Assembly (NCBI GenBank): GCA_030693535.1
Contig: JAUYAL010000026.1
Location: 130,651 to 194,650 of the forward strand
Source of the DNA: Methylotenera sp.
GTDB lineage: Bacteria; Pseudomonadota; Gammaproteobacteria; Burkholderiales; Methylophilaceae
Length of the DNA stretch: 64,000 nt
Reading direction: 5' to 3'
Part shown: piece by piece, positions 7,350 through 15,400 of the stretch
Layout: the number at the start of each line of letters is the position of its first letter
How positions within the stretch are numbered: position 1 is the stretch's first letter
Made by a program: the position numbers and the translations under genes
Notes under the pieces: model-generated
What the model was told of the DNA's origin: nothing
The model's database searches: none
The model's input: only the letters and a program-made list of their open reading frames with translations

Positions 7350-7595
7350 TCACTGTTGATTTTCGAGAGTCTGGTTTGTATGTGACGAGTTGAGGGAAAG
7401 TACTGAATTTGATGAAGCGCAAATGAGTCCATCAATATACGCATTGAGCAAATTGATAGGCACCAATCGTTTACCGTTAATTTTAACGGTTGCCACTGGA
7501 AATTTATTTTTCCATAGCCAATCACGCCCAGTTTGGGGTTTGATGCCTAAAATTTTAGCGGCATCGGAAATTGATACTAAAGCTGAACATTGCAT
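7350..7595 (-). CDS. Excisionase/AlpA-like helix-turn-helix protein
   Basis: About 81 residues from ATG 7595, chosen over the upstream ATG at 7619 because GGAG stands 7 bases before it. SISDAAKILGIKPQTGRDWLWKNKFPVATV is a MerR/excisionase-type HTH with the usual GKRLVPINLLNAYIDG wing, as in Xis, AlpA and pyocin-activator proteins. It is likely a DNA-binding regulator or recombination directionality factor of the element that also carries the winged-helix gene downstream. The C-terminal ~25 residues are Ser/Asn-rich and probably disordered. No integrase is seen beside it. Confidence 0.65.
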   Translation of the reverse strand: MQCSALVSISDAAKILGIKPQTGRDWLWKNKFPVATVKINGKRLVPINLLNAYIDGLICASSNSVLSLNSSHTNQTLENQQ

Positions 7596-7615
7596 ACACG
7601 GACTCCAAGGAAAAT

Positions 7616-7635
7616 CCACCCATTACAATGGGTGG
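7616..7635. promoter_or_regulatory. Inverted repeat upstream of the HTH gene (operator candidate)
   Basis: CCACCCAT (7616-7623) and ATGGGTGG (7628-7635) are perfect arms around TACA, about 20 bp upstream of the HTH start. Its position suits autoregulation. Confidence 0.4.
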
Positions 7636-8155
7636 AACTTGGCGCTTTGTCCTCGCTCCATCTTACCTCGATGGATTGCTATTGTTTTTCGAAAGCCAAT
7701 ATATTCGAAAACTTTTAACGGCCCGTGTAAAGATATCGTAATTAAGATATAAAAATATGTCAATCTATATTTAATATAATAATCAATATGTTATAGAAAC
7801 AGTAAGTCAACACTTTGATTAATACATTATTGAATTGATGGTATTTCTGATGGTATCTATAAATATTTAATTGTAAAATATCAATAAATAAAAGGCTTGT
7901 AGAGAGTTGTGCGGTTGTCTCTTTCCCACCAATAAAGACGCCCCTTTCGAGAGATTGGGGCGTTTTATTTTGCCTGTAATGCCACAAATACAATCTCATG
8001 TAGGGGCTATGTAGGATTATTTCTTATCAAAGGTTAGGATATGTTTAGTGAAAACCATTTGATAAATAAGTTGCCCATAAATCCAAAAAAATGGTAATTT
8101 TTAACTTTTAGCATATAAAAGATAGTGACGGGATCTAATCAAAGGAATCAATACA
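7636..8155. other. Intergenic region, no gene seen
   Basis: This AT-rich 520 bp stretch has frames on both strands but none with recognisable features. A terminator lies at 7934-7972. The sequence before it (around 7905-7930, ending TTTCCCACCA) superficially resembles a tRNA 3' end but lacks a T-arm consensus. The stretch probably contains the edge of the left accessory region and the promoter of the hydrolase gene. Confidence 0.5.
7934..7972 (+). terminator. Rho-independent terminator
   Basis: ACGCCCC (7938-7944) pairs with GGGGCGT (7957-7963) around a 12 nt loop, extended by A:T pairs and followed by TTTTATTTTG. No plus-strand gene is recognised immediately upstream, so it may serve a small RNA or a lost gene. 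Confidence 0.65.
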
Positions 8156-9268
8156 ATGAAATTACCATTCAAACGCTTCGCCAACTATGCTTTATGCCTC
8201 AGCCTTATTTTAAGTCAAAATCCTTTATTTGCATGCACGGGGATTTCATTAAAAAGCCAAGATGGTGGGGTCGTTGTTGCCAGAACTGTCGAATGGGCTC
8301 TCGGTGACGCTCAGCACAATCGAATAGCCATTTTCCCACGAGGAAAGTCATATCAAGGGCAGACGCCAGATGGTATTAATGGCATGGCTTGGACTGGTAA
8401 ATTTGGATTTGTTTCTGTCGCGGCATATGGTCAGCCGTACGGCCCTGATGCGATGAATGAAAAGGGCTTATATGTTGGCGTGTATTACTTCCCCGGGTAC
8501 GCCGATTATGAAGCTTATAACAAGACCAATGCACAGCAATCAATGAGTGTGGGCGACTTTATGCAGTGGATGCTATCGTCATACCAAACAGTGGCTGAAG
8601 TAAAAGCAAATCTTACACGCGTCAAAGTAGTGAATGTGGTTGACCCTCGCTTTGGTGGAGCACCATTGCCGTTTCATTGGAAAATTGCTGATGCGAGCGG
8701 AGCCAGCATTATCATTGAAATCATTAACGGAGGTGAAATTAAAATATATGAACCGTTCAAGGGGGTTGTGACGAACTCACCTACTTATGATTGGCATTTA
8801 ACTAATCTGCGAAACTACATTAACTTACGCCAAGGCAATACAAGTCCACTTGCCATCGACAATCAATCTTTTGCGCCGTTTGGAAGTGGCTCTGGGTTAA
8901 TCGGTCTTCCTGGTGACTTTACACCACCATCTCGGTTTGTTCGCGCAGCGACACTCACGGCTGCAGTTCGCCCCTTGGCAACATCAACAGATGCTGTATT
9001 TGAAGCATTTCGAATTCTTGATAGCTTTAATATTCCAATTGGGATAACAGCCAGTCAAGGGAAAATAGCAAAGGATATAGAAAGCGCGACACAGATTACC
9101 ACTTCTGCTGATTTAACAAATAAAAAGTATTACTTTCACACCATGAGCAATCGGGAGATTCGCGTCATTGATTTGTCTAAAATTAATTTTGCGACTGTTA
9201 AGGAACAAATGCTAGATGGCGATGCTGGGATGAAACACGTGGTGCGTGAGATTATTGTTAAAAATTGA
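8156..9268 (+). CDS. Secreted linear-amide hydrolase (choloylglycine hydrolase / penicillin V acylase family)
   Basis: A 370-residue precursor. Residues 1-26 are a signal peptide ending PLFA, and cleavage before C27 (CTGISL) would expose the N-terminal cysteine nucleophile of this Ntn-hydrolase family. Following conserved features fit: [12 protein letters not shown], the [19 protein letters not shown] stretch and the [20 protein letters not shown] segment ([10 protein letters not shown] is a family hallmark). Family members hydrolyse bile-salt amides, penicillin V or acyl-homoserine lactones; in a Gram-negative, non-gut bacterium a periplasmic enzyme of this type more likely acts on AHLs or antibiotics, but that is inference. 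The gene stands alone and is followed by a weak terminator. Confidence 0.9.
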   Translation: MKLPFKRFANYALCLSLILSQNPLFACTGISLKSQDGGVVVARTVEWALGDAQHNRIAIFPRGKSYQGQTPDGINGMAWTGKFGFVSVAAYGQPYGPDAMNEKGLYVGVYYFPGYADYEAYNKTNAQQSMSVGDFMQWMLSSYQTVAEVKANLTRVKVVNVVDPRFGGAPLPFHWKIADASGASIIIEIINGGEIKIYEPFKGVVTNSPTYDWHLTNLRNYINLRQGNTSPLAIDNQSFAPFGSGSGLIGLPGDFTPPSRFVRAATLTAAVRPLATSTDAVFEAFRILDSFNIPIGITASQGKIAKDIESATQITTSADLTNKKYYFHTMSNREIRVIDLSKINFATVKEQMLDGDAGMKHVVREIIVKN

Positions 9269-9370
9269 TACTAGGGCACTTGGGGCAATAACTTAGAGAT
9301 ATTTAGCCAAATGATGATCCGTTCCTAAGCATAATAAATTTCGGCAATTGCTTTTATCCTCTGAGCAATT

Positions 9371-9403
9371 AAAAAAGCCTCTCAATTAAACTCTTGCTTT
9401 TTT
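9371..9403 (+). terminator. Possible terminator of the hydrolase gene
   Basis: AAAAAAGC (9371-9378) pairs with GCTTTTTT (9396-9403) around a 17 nt loop, ending in a T-run. Stem is mostly A:T. Confidence 0.45.
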
Positions 9404-9411
9404 ATATAAAG

Positions 9412-9454
9412 TCAATAAAATGACTCTTATGTCGTTTAAGAGTCATTTTATTGA
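9412..9454. promoter_or_regulatory. 18 bp perfect inverted repeat overlapping the hipB start
   Basis: TCAATAAAATGACTCTTA (9412-9429) and TAAGAGTCATTTTATTGA (9437-9454) are perfect complements around a 7 nt loop; the last base is the A of the hipB ATG. It could be the HipB operator or an mRNA hairpin hiding the start. No Shine-Dalgarno is visible outside it. Confidence 0.65.
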
Positions 9455-9798
9455 TGTCAAAGAAATCAATCTCATTAATTAGTTCGAATCCTGAGGCGCT
9501 AAAGTCTCTGGAGAAACTTGGCCAAAGAATACGTTCAAATCGTGTTGCACAAGGGTGGACTATCAAAGATATGGCTAACCGCCTCTTCTGTTCAGAGAAC
9601 ACATACAAAGCTATTGAGGCGGGCAAACCCACTTCAAGTATTGGCATTATTGTTAACGCACTCTGGCTATTCGGCCAGATTGACTCAATTGATGCAATCG
9701 CTCCTGTTCAAATTAATCCAGATAATTTAATCCGCGTCAGAAAACAAAACAAAACAAATGATGCTGGAGTAATCAGTGAGAATGAACGTGATTTCTAA
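9454..9798 (+). CDS. hipB: HipB-like XRE-family antitoxin
   Basis: About 114 residues from ATG 9454 (a TTG just before it is less likely). LGQRIRSNRVAQGWTIKDMANRLFCSENTYKAIEAGKP is an XRE/Cro-type HTH; the C-terminal tail is basic and then acidic. In HipBA modules the antitoxin binds operator DNA and the HipA kinase, neutralising it and repressing the operon. The last bases overlap the hipA start (GTG 9776), a translational-coupling layout. Regulation is probably by the 18 bp inverted repeat that ends on its start codon. Confidence 0.85.
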   Translation: MSKKSISLISSNPEALKSLEKLGQRIRSNRVAQGWTIKDMANRLFCSENTYKAIEAGKPTSSIGIIVNALWLFGQIDSIDAIAPVQINPDNLIRVRKQNKTNDAGVISENERDF

Positions 9799-11029
9799 TC
9801 GAAGCATATATATCGGGATGGCTCTCGAACCAGACCAGGAAGTAATCCCGGCAGGATTGCTCAAACTTGCCCGCAGGGGATCTGTTGAATCTGCTGAATT
9901 CGCCTATGGGAGGCGTTACCTAGAACTGCCAATTGCAATCGCTTTCAACCCTGGCCACCTCCCACTTAAAGGGGAGGCAATGAGCATTCCTGAGCGCCGT
10001 ATTAGAGATGGTGGTGCATTACCGCTTACTTTCCGTGACGCACTTCCTGATAGTTGGGGAAGACGTGTACTCGAAGCTCAATACGGTAAAATACTAGATG
10101 ATATAGATGCTCTTTTAATGACCAATACAGATCGAATTGGCGCAATGGTGTTTTCTGAAACAATACCAATTCAAACTATCCCTGCTGATGAAAACATAGC
10201 ATCACTTGAGGAGTTGTCCGATGCCGTTCGCAGACTCGAACTATCTCAAGAAATAAGTACAGAGATGCGCAGATTGCTTCATCGTGGTGGCACATTAGGC
10301 GGCGCCCGACCAAAATCCACTTTCATTCATGAGAATCAAAGGTGGATTGCCAAATTTCCAGCCATAAGTGATGACCATGATGTTGAGTTACTTGAGATTA
10401 GCATTCTCAAGCTTGCGGAAAAATGTGGCATCGAAGTTTCACCTGCTATCTTAGAAAAAATCCCTAAGGGTCATACATTATTACTGCGTCGATTTGATAG
10501 AGAAGGTTTTATTGGAAACGAACGGCGCATTCATTATCTTTCAGCCTCAGCATTATTAGATGTAGCCTATGAGAGCGCTGGTGGCAGTTACATTGAACTT
10601 GCACAAGTACTTCGACGTATATCGGTAGATCCAAAATACGACTTAGACCAATTATATAGACGTATGGTATTTAACTTGATCATTGATAACAACGATGACC
10701 ACGTAAAAAATCATGGGGTATTACATGTGGAGAAAGGTAAGTACCGATTAGCGCCAGCATTTGACTTGGTCATGCAGTTAACGAATATAGGATATCAGGA
10801 ACTTGCAATTAAACCAGGCAATAACTTATCTAGCATCAAACTAGCAAAAGAAGCCGCACCTCATTTCGGAATTAATGAAAAAACTGCCGAAGACATCATA
10901 AAATCGATTGAGGAGATTGTTGATGATGAACTCATTAATATTGTTCTACATTACGGCGGTAATAATCAGCTAATTGGCCTTATGATGAAATGCTTAGAAC
11001 GTCAACGTGACATGATATACAAACAGTAG
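9776..11029 (+). CDS. hipA: HipA-like Ser/Thr kinase toxin
   Basis: A 417-residue HipA-family kinase. Residues 15-130 form the N-subdomain 1/couple_hipA region (KGEAMSIPERRIRDGGALPL then FRDALPDSWGRRVLE). The phosphate-binding loop GGARPKS is at 175-181; the catalytic N-x5-N-x-D-x-H-x2-N signature is NLIIDNNDDHVKNHG at 300-314; LAPAFDL (325-331) is the metal-binding DFG equivalent. Known HipA proteins phosphorylate aminoacyl-tRNA synthetases and cause growth arrest. GTG 9776 is preferred because GGAG lies 6 bases upstream; ATG 9782 is an alternative. It overlaps hipB by 23 bases. All catalytic residues look intact, so the module is probably functional. Confidence 0.9.
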   Translation: MRMNVISNRSIYIGMALEPDQEVIPAGLLKLARRGSVESAEFAYGRRYLELPIAIAFNPGHLPLKGEAMSIPERRIRDGGALPLTFRDALPDSWGRRVLEAQYGKILDDIDALLMTNTDRIGAMVFSETIPIQTIPADENIASLEELSDAVRRLELSQEISTEMRRLLHRGGTLGGARPKSTFIHENQRWIAKFPAISDDHDVELLEISILKLAEKCGIEVSPAILEKIPKGHTLLLRRFDREGFIGNERRIHYLSASALLDVAYESAGGSYIELAQVLRRISVDPKYDLDQLYRRMVFNLIIDNNDDHVKNHGVLHVEKGKYRLAPAFDLVMQLTNIGYQELAIKPGNNLSSIKLAKEAAPHFGINEKTAEDIIKSIEEIVDDELINIVLHYGGNNQLIGLMMKCLERQRDMIYKQ

Positions 11030-11594
11030 TGAGCTCACTTATCAAATAATAAGTGTTGGTAGAATTGCACTTACAGGGCAGTTATTAGTAATGAGGTTGC
11101 GAGCAAAACACAGCAATCCAATATCCATTTTCACAAGCTAAAATTATTATACTAGAGTCAAATTTCGGGATTGAATGACTCAACTGAAGCATTTGTTAAA
11201 ACGCTTACTGGGACAATTAATCAGCTTGCATAAGATGCTCTGATTTTAAATGTCCCAATTGTCAAACAGCGCATTGTATTTTTCACTGGTTGTTAATTTC
11301 AGCGGCTGTGGAAAAAAGGAGCAAGTCCTTGTAGTTCATGGGATCTTTGAAAGAACACTGGCTAATACGCGCGCTGTTTGTTGGGAAATATTAGATGCTG
11401 TTTGACAGTTTTAATTAGTATTTGCGCATCAGATTGGGATATTCTACAGACTCTAAATTAGTTCAAGCTAATGGCTAATTGTTGAATAAACAGTTAATGA
11501 CGATTCAATCTAAAATTCGTTAATTAATCAAATATTGCTTTTAGCGGCATGATAAAGTTCTGAGTTGAGTATTTCAAAGAGGATGGTGCCAGTT
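11030..11594. other. Intergenic region, no gene supported
   Basis: A 565 bp AT-rich stretch between hipA and narX. A plus-strand frame near 11,300-11,405 (GKKEQVLVVHGIFERTLANT) has no start or family resemblance. A TTTGACAG-type box and the narX promoter are presumably in the last 150 bp, but no clear FNR or NarL site was found. Confidence 0.45.
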
Positions 11595-13031
11595 ATGATT
11601 AAGCTAAAAATTCGTGAAAAAATTATCGGCTTACTGGTATTTTACTTCCTCGTGGCTATGGTTGCGATTGGCTCAACATTGTTTGTTTCTTGGAAATTAG
11701 AAGGTGGTGCTGCAGCAATTAATGATGCTGGGCGTGAGCGTATGCGATCTTATCGTATTGCGTATTTGCTTGAACTATACATTAAGCAACCCACTGCGAG
11801 CTTACATACTGACATTGACCTAGAAGTTATTTCTTTTGAACAAACCTTAAGAGAATTAGAGCAGGGCAATCCCTTGCGCCCACTTTCATTGCCAAAGGAT
11901 GCGAATGTTCAAGTACAGATGATGCAACTGCGACAATCTTGGCAAAACACAATTCATCCACTTATTCAGAAAATTTTTAGAGCTAGCAATAATGCAGAGC
12001 AGCAATTTTTATTAACACAGTACCGCCCCAAGTTAGAGCAATTTGTGACTGAGATTAACAATTTAGTGGGTATGGTAGAACAAAGTAATGCACACGCCAC
12101 TATCTTACTACGTTTCTTGCAAATTGCTTTAATGATTCTTGCATTGGTGGGGACCATTTTGTTGGTGTATTTGTTTTCGCACATGATAGTTCGCCCAGTG
12201 ATGAGTCTGCGCGAGGGTTTGGCGCGCATGGCGGCTGCAGATTTTAATGTACGTTTACCCGTGACCAGCCAAGATGAACTTGGGGAATTAACCAGTGGAT
12301 TTAATCGCATGGTAGGTGAACTGCAAGATATCTACGCTACTCTAGAGCAGCGCGTGGAAGAAAAATCGCGCAGTATTGAAGCTAAAAATAAAGAGCTTGC
12401 CGCGCTCGATAAAGAAATGGCAATTTCAGAGGAGCGCAATTTGCTGGCGCAAGAGTTGCACGATAGCATTGCACAATCATTAGCTTTTTTGAATATACAA
12501 GTGCAACTGTTAGATGAAGATTTGCGAAAAGGAAAAATTGTAGAAGCTCAAAAAAGCTTGGTGCAAATTCGTGAAGGCGTGCAAGAAAGCTATGACGATG
12601 TACGTGAGTTGCTAGTGCATTTTCGCACGCGCATTGGTAGCACCGATATAGTCACAGCTATTGATACTGCATTAGAAAAATTTGAAGGGCAAACAGGCAT
12701 TAAAACAGTGTTTAATTACCAAGGCAGTGCGCCTGCTTTGCAGCCAGAGCATGTGCTACAAATTATGCATATTATTCAAGAGTCACTTTCTAATGTTCGT
12801 AAACACGCCAAAGCCAGTCAAGTTCAGGTGGCGCTTGATTGCACAGTACCATGCAAAATAGAGATTGATGATAACGGTGTGGGTTTTGATGTGATACAAG
12901 ATGCTGGCGACAGTCACGTAGGGTTGCGCATTATGCGTGAACGTGCACATCGTATAGGCGCAGAACTTTCGTTTAGCTCAGAACAAGGTAAGGGTACGCA
13001 TATTAGCGTTATACTGCCTACAACTATATAA
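11595..13031 (+). CDS. narX: Nitrate/nitrite sensor histidine kinase NarX
   Basis: About 478 residues from ATG 11595, chosen because AGAGGA precedes it at suitable distance (TTG 11565 and ATG 11583 are alternatives). It has an N-terminal transmembrane helix, then a periplasmic region opening with AAINDAGRERMRSYRIAYLL, the P-box that binds nitrate in NarX/NarQ. A second membrane helix (LRFLQIALMILALVGTILLVYLF), a HAMP domain, a short coiled coil, the HisKA_3 dimerisation box EERNLLAQELHDSIAQSLAF with the phospho-accepting His, and an HATPase domain (NVRKHAKASQV, DDNGVGFD, GLRIMRERA) follow. The central Cys-containing module of E. coli NarX is not evident. It is in an operon with narL, 14 bp apart, and lies directly before the nitrate transport and reductase genes. 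Confidence 0.93.
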   Translation: MIKLKIREKIIGLLVFYFLVAMVAIGSTLFVSWKLEGGAAAINDAGRERMRSYRIAYLLELYIKQPTASLHTDIDLEVISFEQTLRELEQGNPLRPLSLPKDANVQVQMMQLRQSWQNTIHPLIQKIFRASNNAEQQFLLTQYRPKLEQFVTEINNLVGMVEQSNAHATILLRFLQIALMILALVGTILLVYLFSHMIVRPVMSLREGLARMAAADFNVRLPVTSQDELGELTSGFNRMVGELQDIYATLEQRVEEKSRSIEAKNKELAALDKEMAISEERNLLAQELHDSIAQSLAFLNIQVQLLDEDLRKGKIVEAQKSLVQIREGVQESYDDVRELLVHFRTRIGSTDIVTAIDTALEKFEGQTGIKTVFNYQGSAPALQPEHVLQIMHIIQESLSNVRKHAKASQVQVALDCTVPCKIEIDDNGVGFDVIQDAGDSHVGLRIMRERAHRIGAELSFSSEQGKGTHISVILPTTI

Positions 13032-13045
13032 AAAGTGACGGTTAC

Positions 13046-13714
13046 ATGAAAACCATTCGCGTCTTAATTGTCGATGATCACACACTGTTTCGTAGTGGCA
13101 TTAAACTGTTGTTAGAGCGACAAGCTGGGTTTGATGTGGTAGGCGAAGCTAGCGATGGACTAGAAGGCGTAAAGCGCGCCAAGCAATTTAAGCCCGATGT
13201 AGTGTTGCTAGATTTACATATGCCTATTACAAATGGGCTGGTCACCATCCCCTTGTTACGCGAAGAAGCGCCTAAAGCTGAAATCATTATGCTCACAGTT
13301 TCTGAAGATGCGGATGATTTACTTGAAGCCCTGCGCGCTGGCGCACGTGGCTATTTACTCAAAAATATAGAAACAGATTTCTTGTTAGATTCAATACGCC
13401 GTGCCGCTAATGGGGAATCTGTGATGTCGGCACAAATGGCAGGCAAGTTGGCAGACGCGATGCGCGTGCCTCAGAAAGCCGCCTTAACAACCAACCCAGA
13501 AAAACTCACGCCGCGCGAACGTGAGATTATTATTATGCTGGCAACTGGTGCAAGTAATAAGCAAATTGCCCGTCAATTGGATCTGGCAGAATCTACTGTA
13601 AAAATCCATGTGCAAGGCATATTGCGTAAACTTAATTTAGCCAGCCGTGTGCAAGCGGCCGTATATGCGATAGAGCATGGCTTTATTGTTGAGCAAGCAA
13701 AAATCGCAAAGTAA
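13046..13714 (+). CDS. narL: Nitrate/nitrite response regulator NarL
   Basis: 222 residues: an N-terminal receiver (IRVLIVDDHTLFRSG with the acidic pair, VVLLDLHMP with the phospho-acceptor Asp, MLTVSEDADD, and the Lys of YLLKNI) followed by a LuxR-type HTH (LTPREREIIIMLATGASNKQ, then LDLAESTVKIHVQGILRKL). It is phosphorylated by NarX and activates or represses nitrate-respiration promoters, binding TACYYMT heptamers in E. coli. One TACCCAT heptamer lies at 14048-14054 upstream of narK1, but a paired 7-2-7 site was not found. Confidence 0.94.
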   Translation: MKTIRVLIVDDHTLFRSGIKLLLERQAGFDVVGEASDGLEGVKRAKQFKPDVVLLDLHMPITNGLVTIPLLREEAPKAEIIMLTVSEDADDLLEALRAGARGYLLKNIETDFLLDSIRRAANGESVMSAQMAGKLADAMRVPQKAALTTNPEKLTPREREIIIMLATGASNKQIARQLDLAESTVKIHVQGILRKLNLASRVQAAVYAIEHGFIVEQAKIAK

Positions 13715-13771
13715 TAAATCAAATAAGGCAAACATGCTCATTTAAATCAAACAATCCAACCCAGCCAATGC

Positions 13772-13808
13772 TAAGCAATTTGCCTTGCTTAATTAGGGTT
13801 TTTCTTTT
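13772..13808 (+). terminator. Probable terminator after narXL
   Basis: TAAGCAA (13772-13778) and TTGCTTA (13785-13791) form a 7 bp stem with a 6 nt loop; ATTAGGGTTTTTCTTTT follows. Confidence 0.6.
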
Positions 13809-14062
13809 ATGGCTTGCAGGCAATGCAAGTAAACTTATCGATTTTACCGCTACATTTTTCGCCGTTGGTGGCATCGATTTGATGATGCTTAGCGTGATGT
13901 AGCGTATGGCATTGGAGCATACAGTTAATTTTGATTGTCGTTATAGTGGTCAGATTTTCTGGCTGATGTTTTGCGCATTATTCTGAGTTCAAGCCAGTGC
14001 GGCGATAAAATAGTTCTAAAGAACTAGTACTTTTGCTTCACCTATACTACCCATCAGACGAA

Positions 14063-14087
14063 TAGGCGTACTAATGCAATTCGCCTA
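14063..14087. promoter_or_regulatory. Inverted repeat in the narK1 upstream region
   Basis: TAGGCG (14063-14068) and CGCCTA (14082-14087) flank 13 bases, about 35-60 bp before the narK1 start. It could be an operator or a leader hairpin; the regulator is unknown. Confidence 0.3.
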
Positions 14088-14120
14088 ATCTTGCATTATG
14101 TGCTTGATGGGGAGAATGTA

Positions 14121-15389
14121 ATGGCAACGCAACAATACAAAGCTTGGTCAGTGGTCACTGCAAGCACGATATCTTTTACCGTATGCTTTATGATATGGAT
14201 GATGTTTGCTGTGATTGGCATTCCGATTAAAGAAAGCCTAGGTCTTAACGAAACCGAATTCGGCATTCTCATTGCAACGCCAGTTTTAACAGGCTCCCTC
14301 ATCCGCCTGCCGCTTGGTATGTGGACTGATAGATTTGGCGGGCGAATCGTATTTTTCATTTTGATGCTTTCTACCGTCATTCCTATTTTTCTTATTTCAC
14401 GTTGTACTGAATACTGGCAATTTTTGGTCACAGGCTTGTTTGTTGGTGTTGCTGGCGGTTCTTTTACTGTGGGCATTGCATATTGCGCACACTGGTTCCC
14501 AAAAAATCGTCAGGGTTTGGCAATGGGTATTTTTGGCGCAGGTAATACGGGTGCGGCGGTTACCAAGCTTGTTGCGCCATTGATTGTGGTCGCTTATGGT
14601 TGGGCAATGGTGCCGCAGGTGTATGCGCTGTTAATGTTCATCACGGCCATCTTGTTTTGGTTTTTCACTTTTTCCGATCCTGCACACAAGGTGGATAAAG
14701 CCATCACCATGCGTGATCAACTTGCGGTACTCAAAGACCCAAAAGTGTGGAAATACAGCCAATATTATTCCATCGTGTTTGGCGGTTATGTGGCGTTGGC
14801 TTTGTGGATGACCAAATACTATATTGGCGAATATGGCTTTGACCTAAAAACAGCGGCACTGATGGCGGCGGCTTTTAGTATTCCAGGTGGAGTGCTACGC
14901 GCAATGGGGGGCTATTATTCAGATAAATTTGGCGCACATACTGTGACATGGTGGGTACTTTGGGTGTCACTGGTCTGCTTATTCTTTCTCTCATATCCTC
15001 AAACAGAGATTTCTATTGTTACCGTAAGGGGTCAGCAAGCATTCCACTTAGGTTTGGGCGCTACTTGGTTCACCGTAATTATGTTTACTATGGGCATTGC
15101 GTTTGCCATTGGCAAAGCATCGGTCTTTAAATACATCTCAGATGATTATCCGCACAACATTGGCGTGATTTCTGGCGTAGTGGGGTTAGCTGGTGGTTTG
15201 GGTGGCTTTTTAATGCCGATTATGTTTGGTGCATTGCTGGACTTGACGGGTGTGCGCACTTCAGCCTTTATGCTGATGTTTGGCATTGTTTGGGTGTCCC
15301 TCATCTGGATGTATTGGACTGAGGTACGTCCAGTCAAAATCGGTCGTCATCATGAGCGTCAAGCTGCAAAACAAGTTACACCAATCTAA
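14121..15389 (+). CDS. narK1: Nitrate/nitrite transporter NarK1 (MFS)
   Basis: About 422 residues from ATG 14121, which has GGGGAG upstream; the longer TTG-started frame is rejected. A 12-helix MFS transporter of the NNP family: the motif LPLGMWTDRFGGR links helices 2 and 3, and the family glycine signatures AGGSFTVGIAYCAHWFPKNR and VGLAGGLGGFLMP are both present. NarK1-type proteins are thought to take up nitrate with protons. It is the first gene of the narK1-narK2-narGHJI cluster; narK2 starts 11 bases after its stop, so the two act as a pair. Confidence 0.92.
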   Translation: MATQQYKAWSVVTASTISFTVCFMIWMMFAVIGIPIKESLGLNETEFGILIATPVLTGSLIRLPLGMWTDRFGGRIVFFILMLSTVIPIFLISRCTEYWQFLVTGLFVGVAGGSFTVGIAYCAHWFPKNRQGLAMGIFGAGNTGAAVTKLVAPLIVVAYGWAMVPQVYALLMFITAILFWFFTFSDPAHKVDKAITMRDQLAVLKDPKVWKYSQYYSIVFGGYVALALWMTKYYIGEYGFDLKTAALMAAAFSIPGGVLRAMGGYYSDKFGAHTVTWWVLWVSLVCLFFLSYPQTEISIVTVRGQQAFHLGLGATWFTVIMFTMGIAFAIGKASVFKYISDDYPHNIGVISGVVGLAGGLGGFLMPIMFGALLDLTGVRTSAFMLMFGIVWVSLIWMYWTEVRPVKIGRHHERQAAKQVTPI

Positions 15390-15400
15390 GGGAGAGTGGC

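Noticed and set aside
7900..7932. Possible tRNA 3' end (att site) before the terminator
   Set aside because: It ends in TTTCCCACCA but has no GGTTC-type T arm and no matching tRNA gene or second copy in the window.
11296..11405. Plus-strand frame between hipA and narX
   Set aside because: No start codon or recognisable similarity; possibly a relic but not supportable.
13928..13945. FNR box in the narL-narK1 gap (TTGATTGTCGTTAT)
   Set aside because: Only the left half-site matches; the right half departs too far from ATCAA, unlike the perfect nor boxes.
14040..14060. NarL 7-2-7 site before narK1
   Set aside because: Only one good heptamer (TACCCAT) was found; the second half-site at the right spacing is missing.
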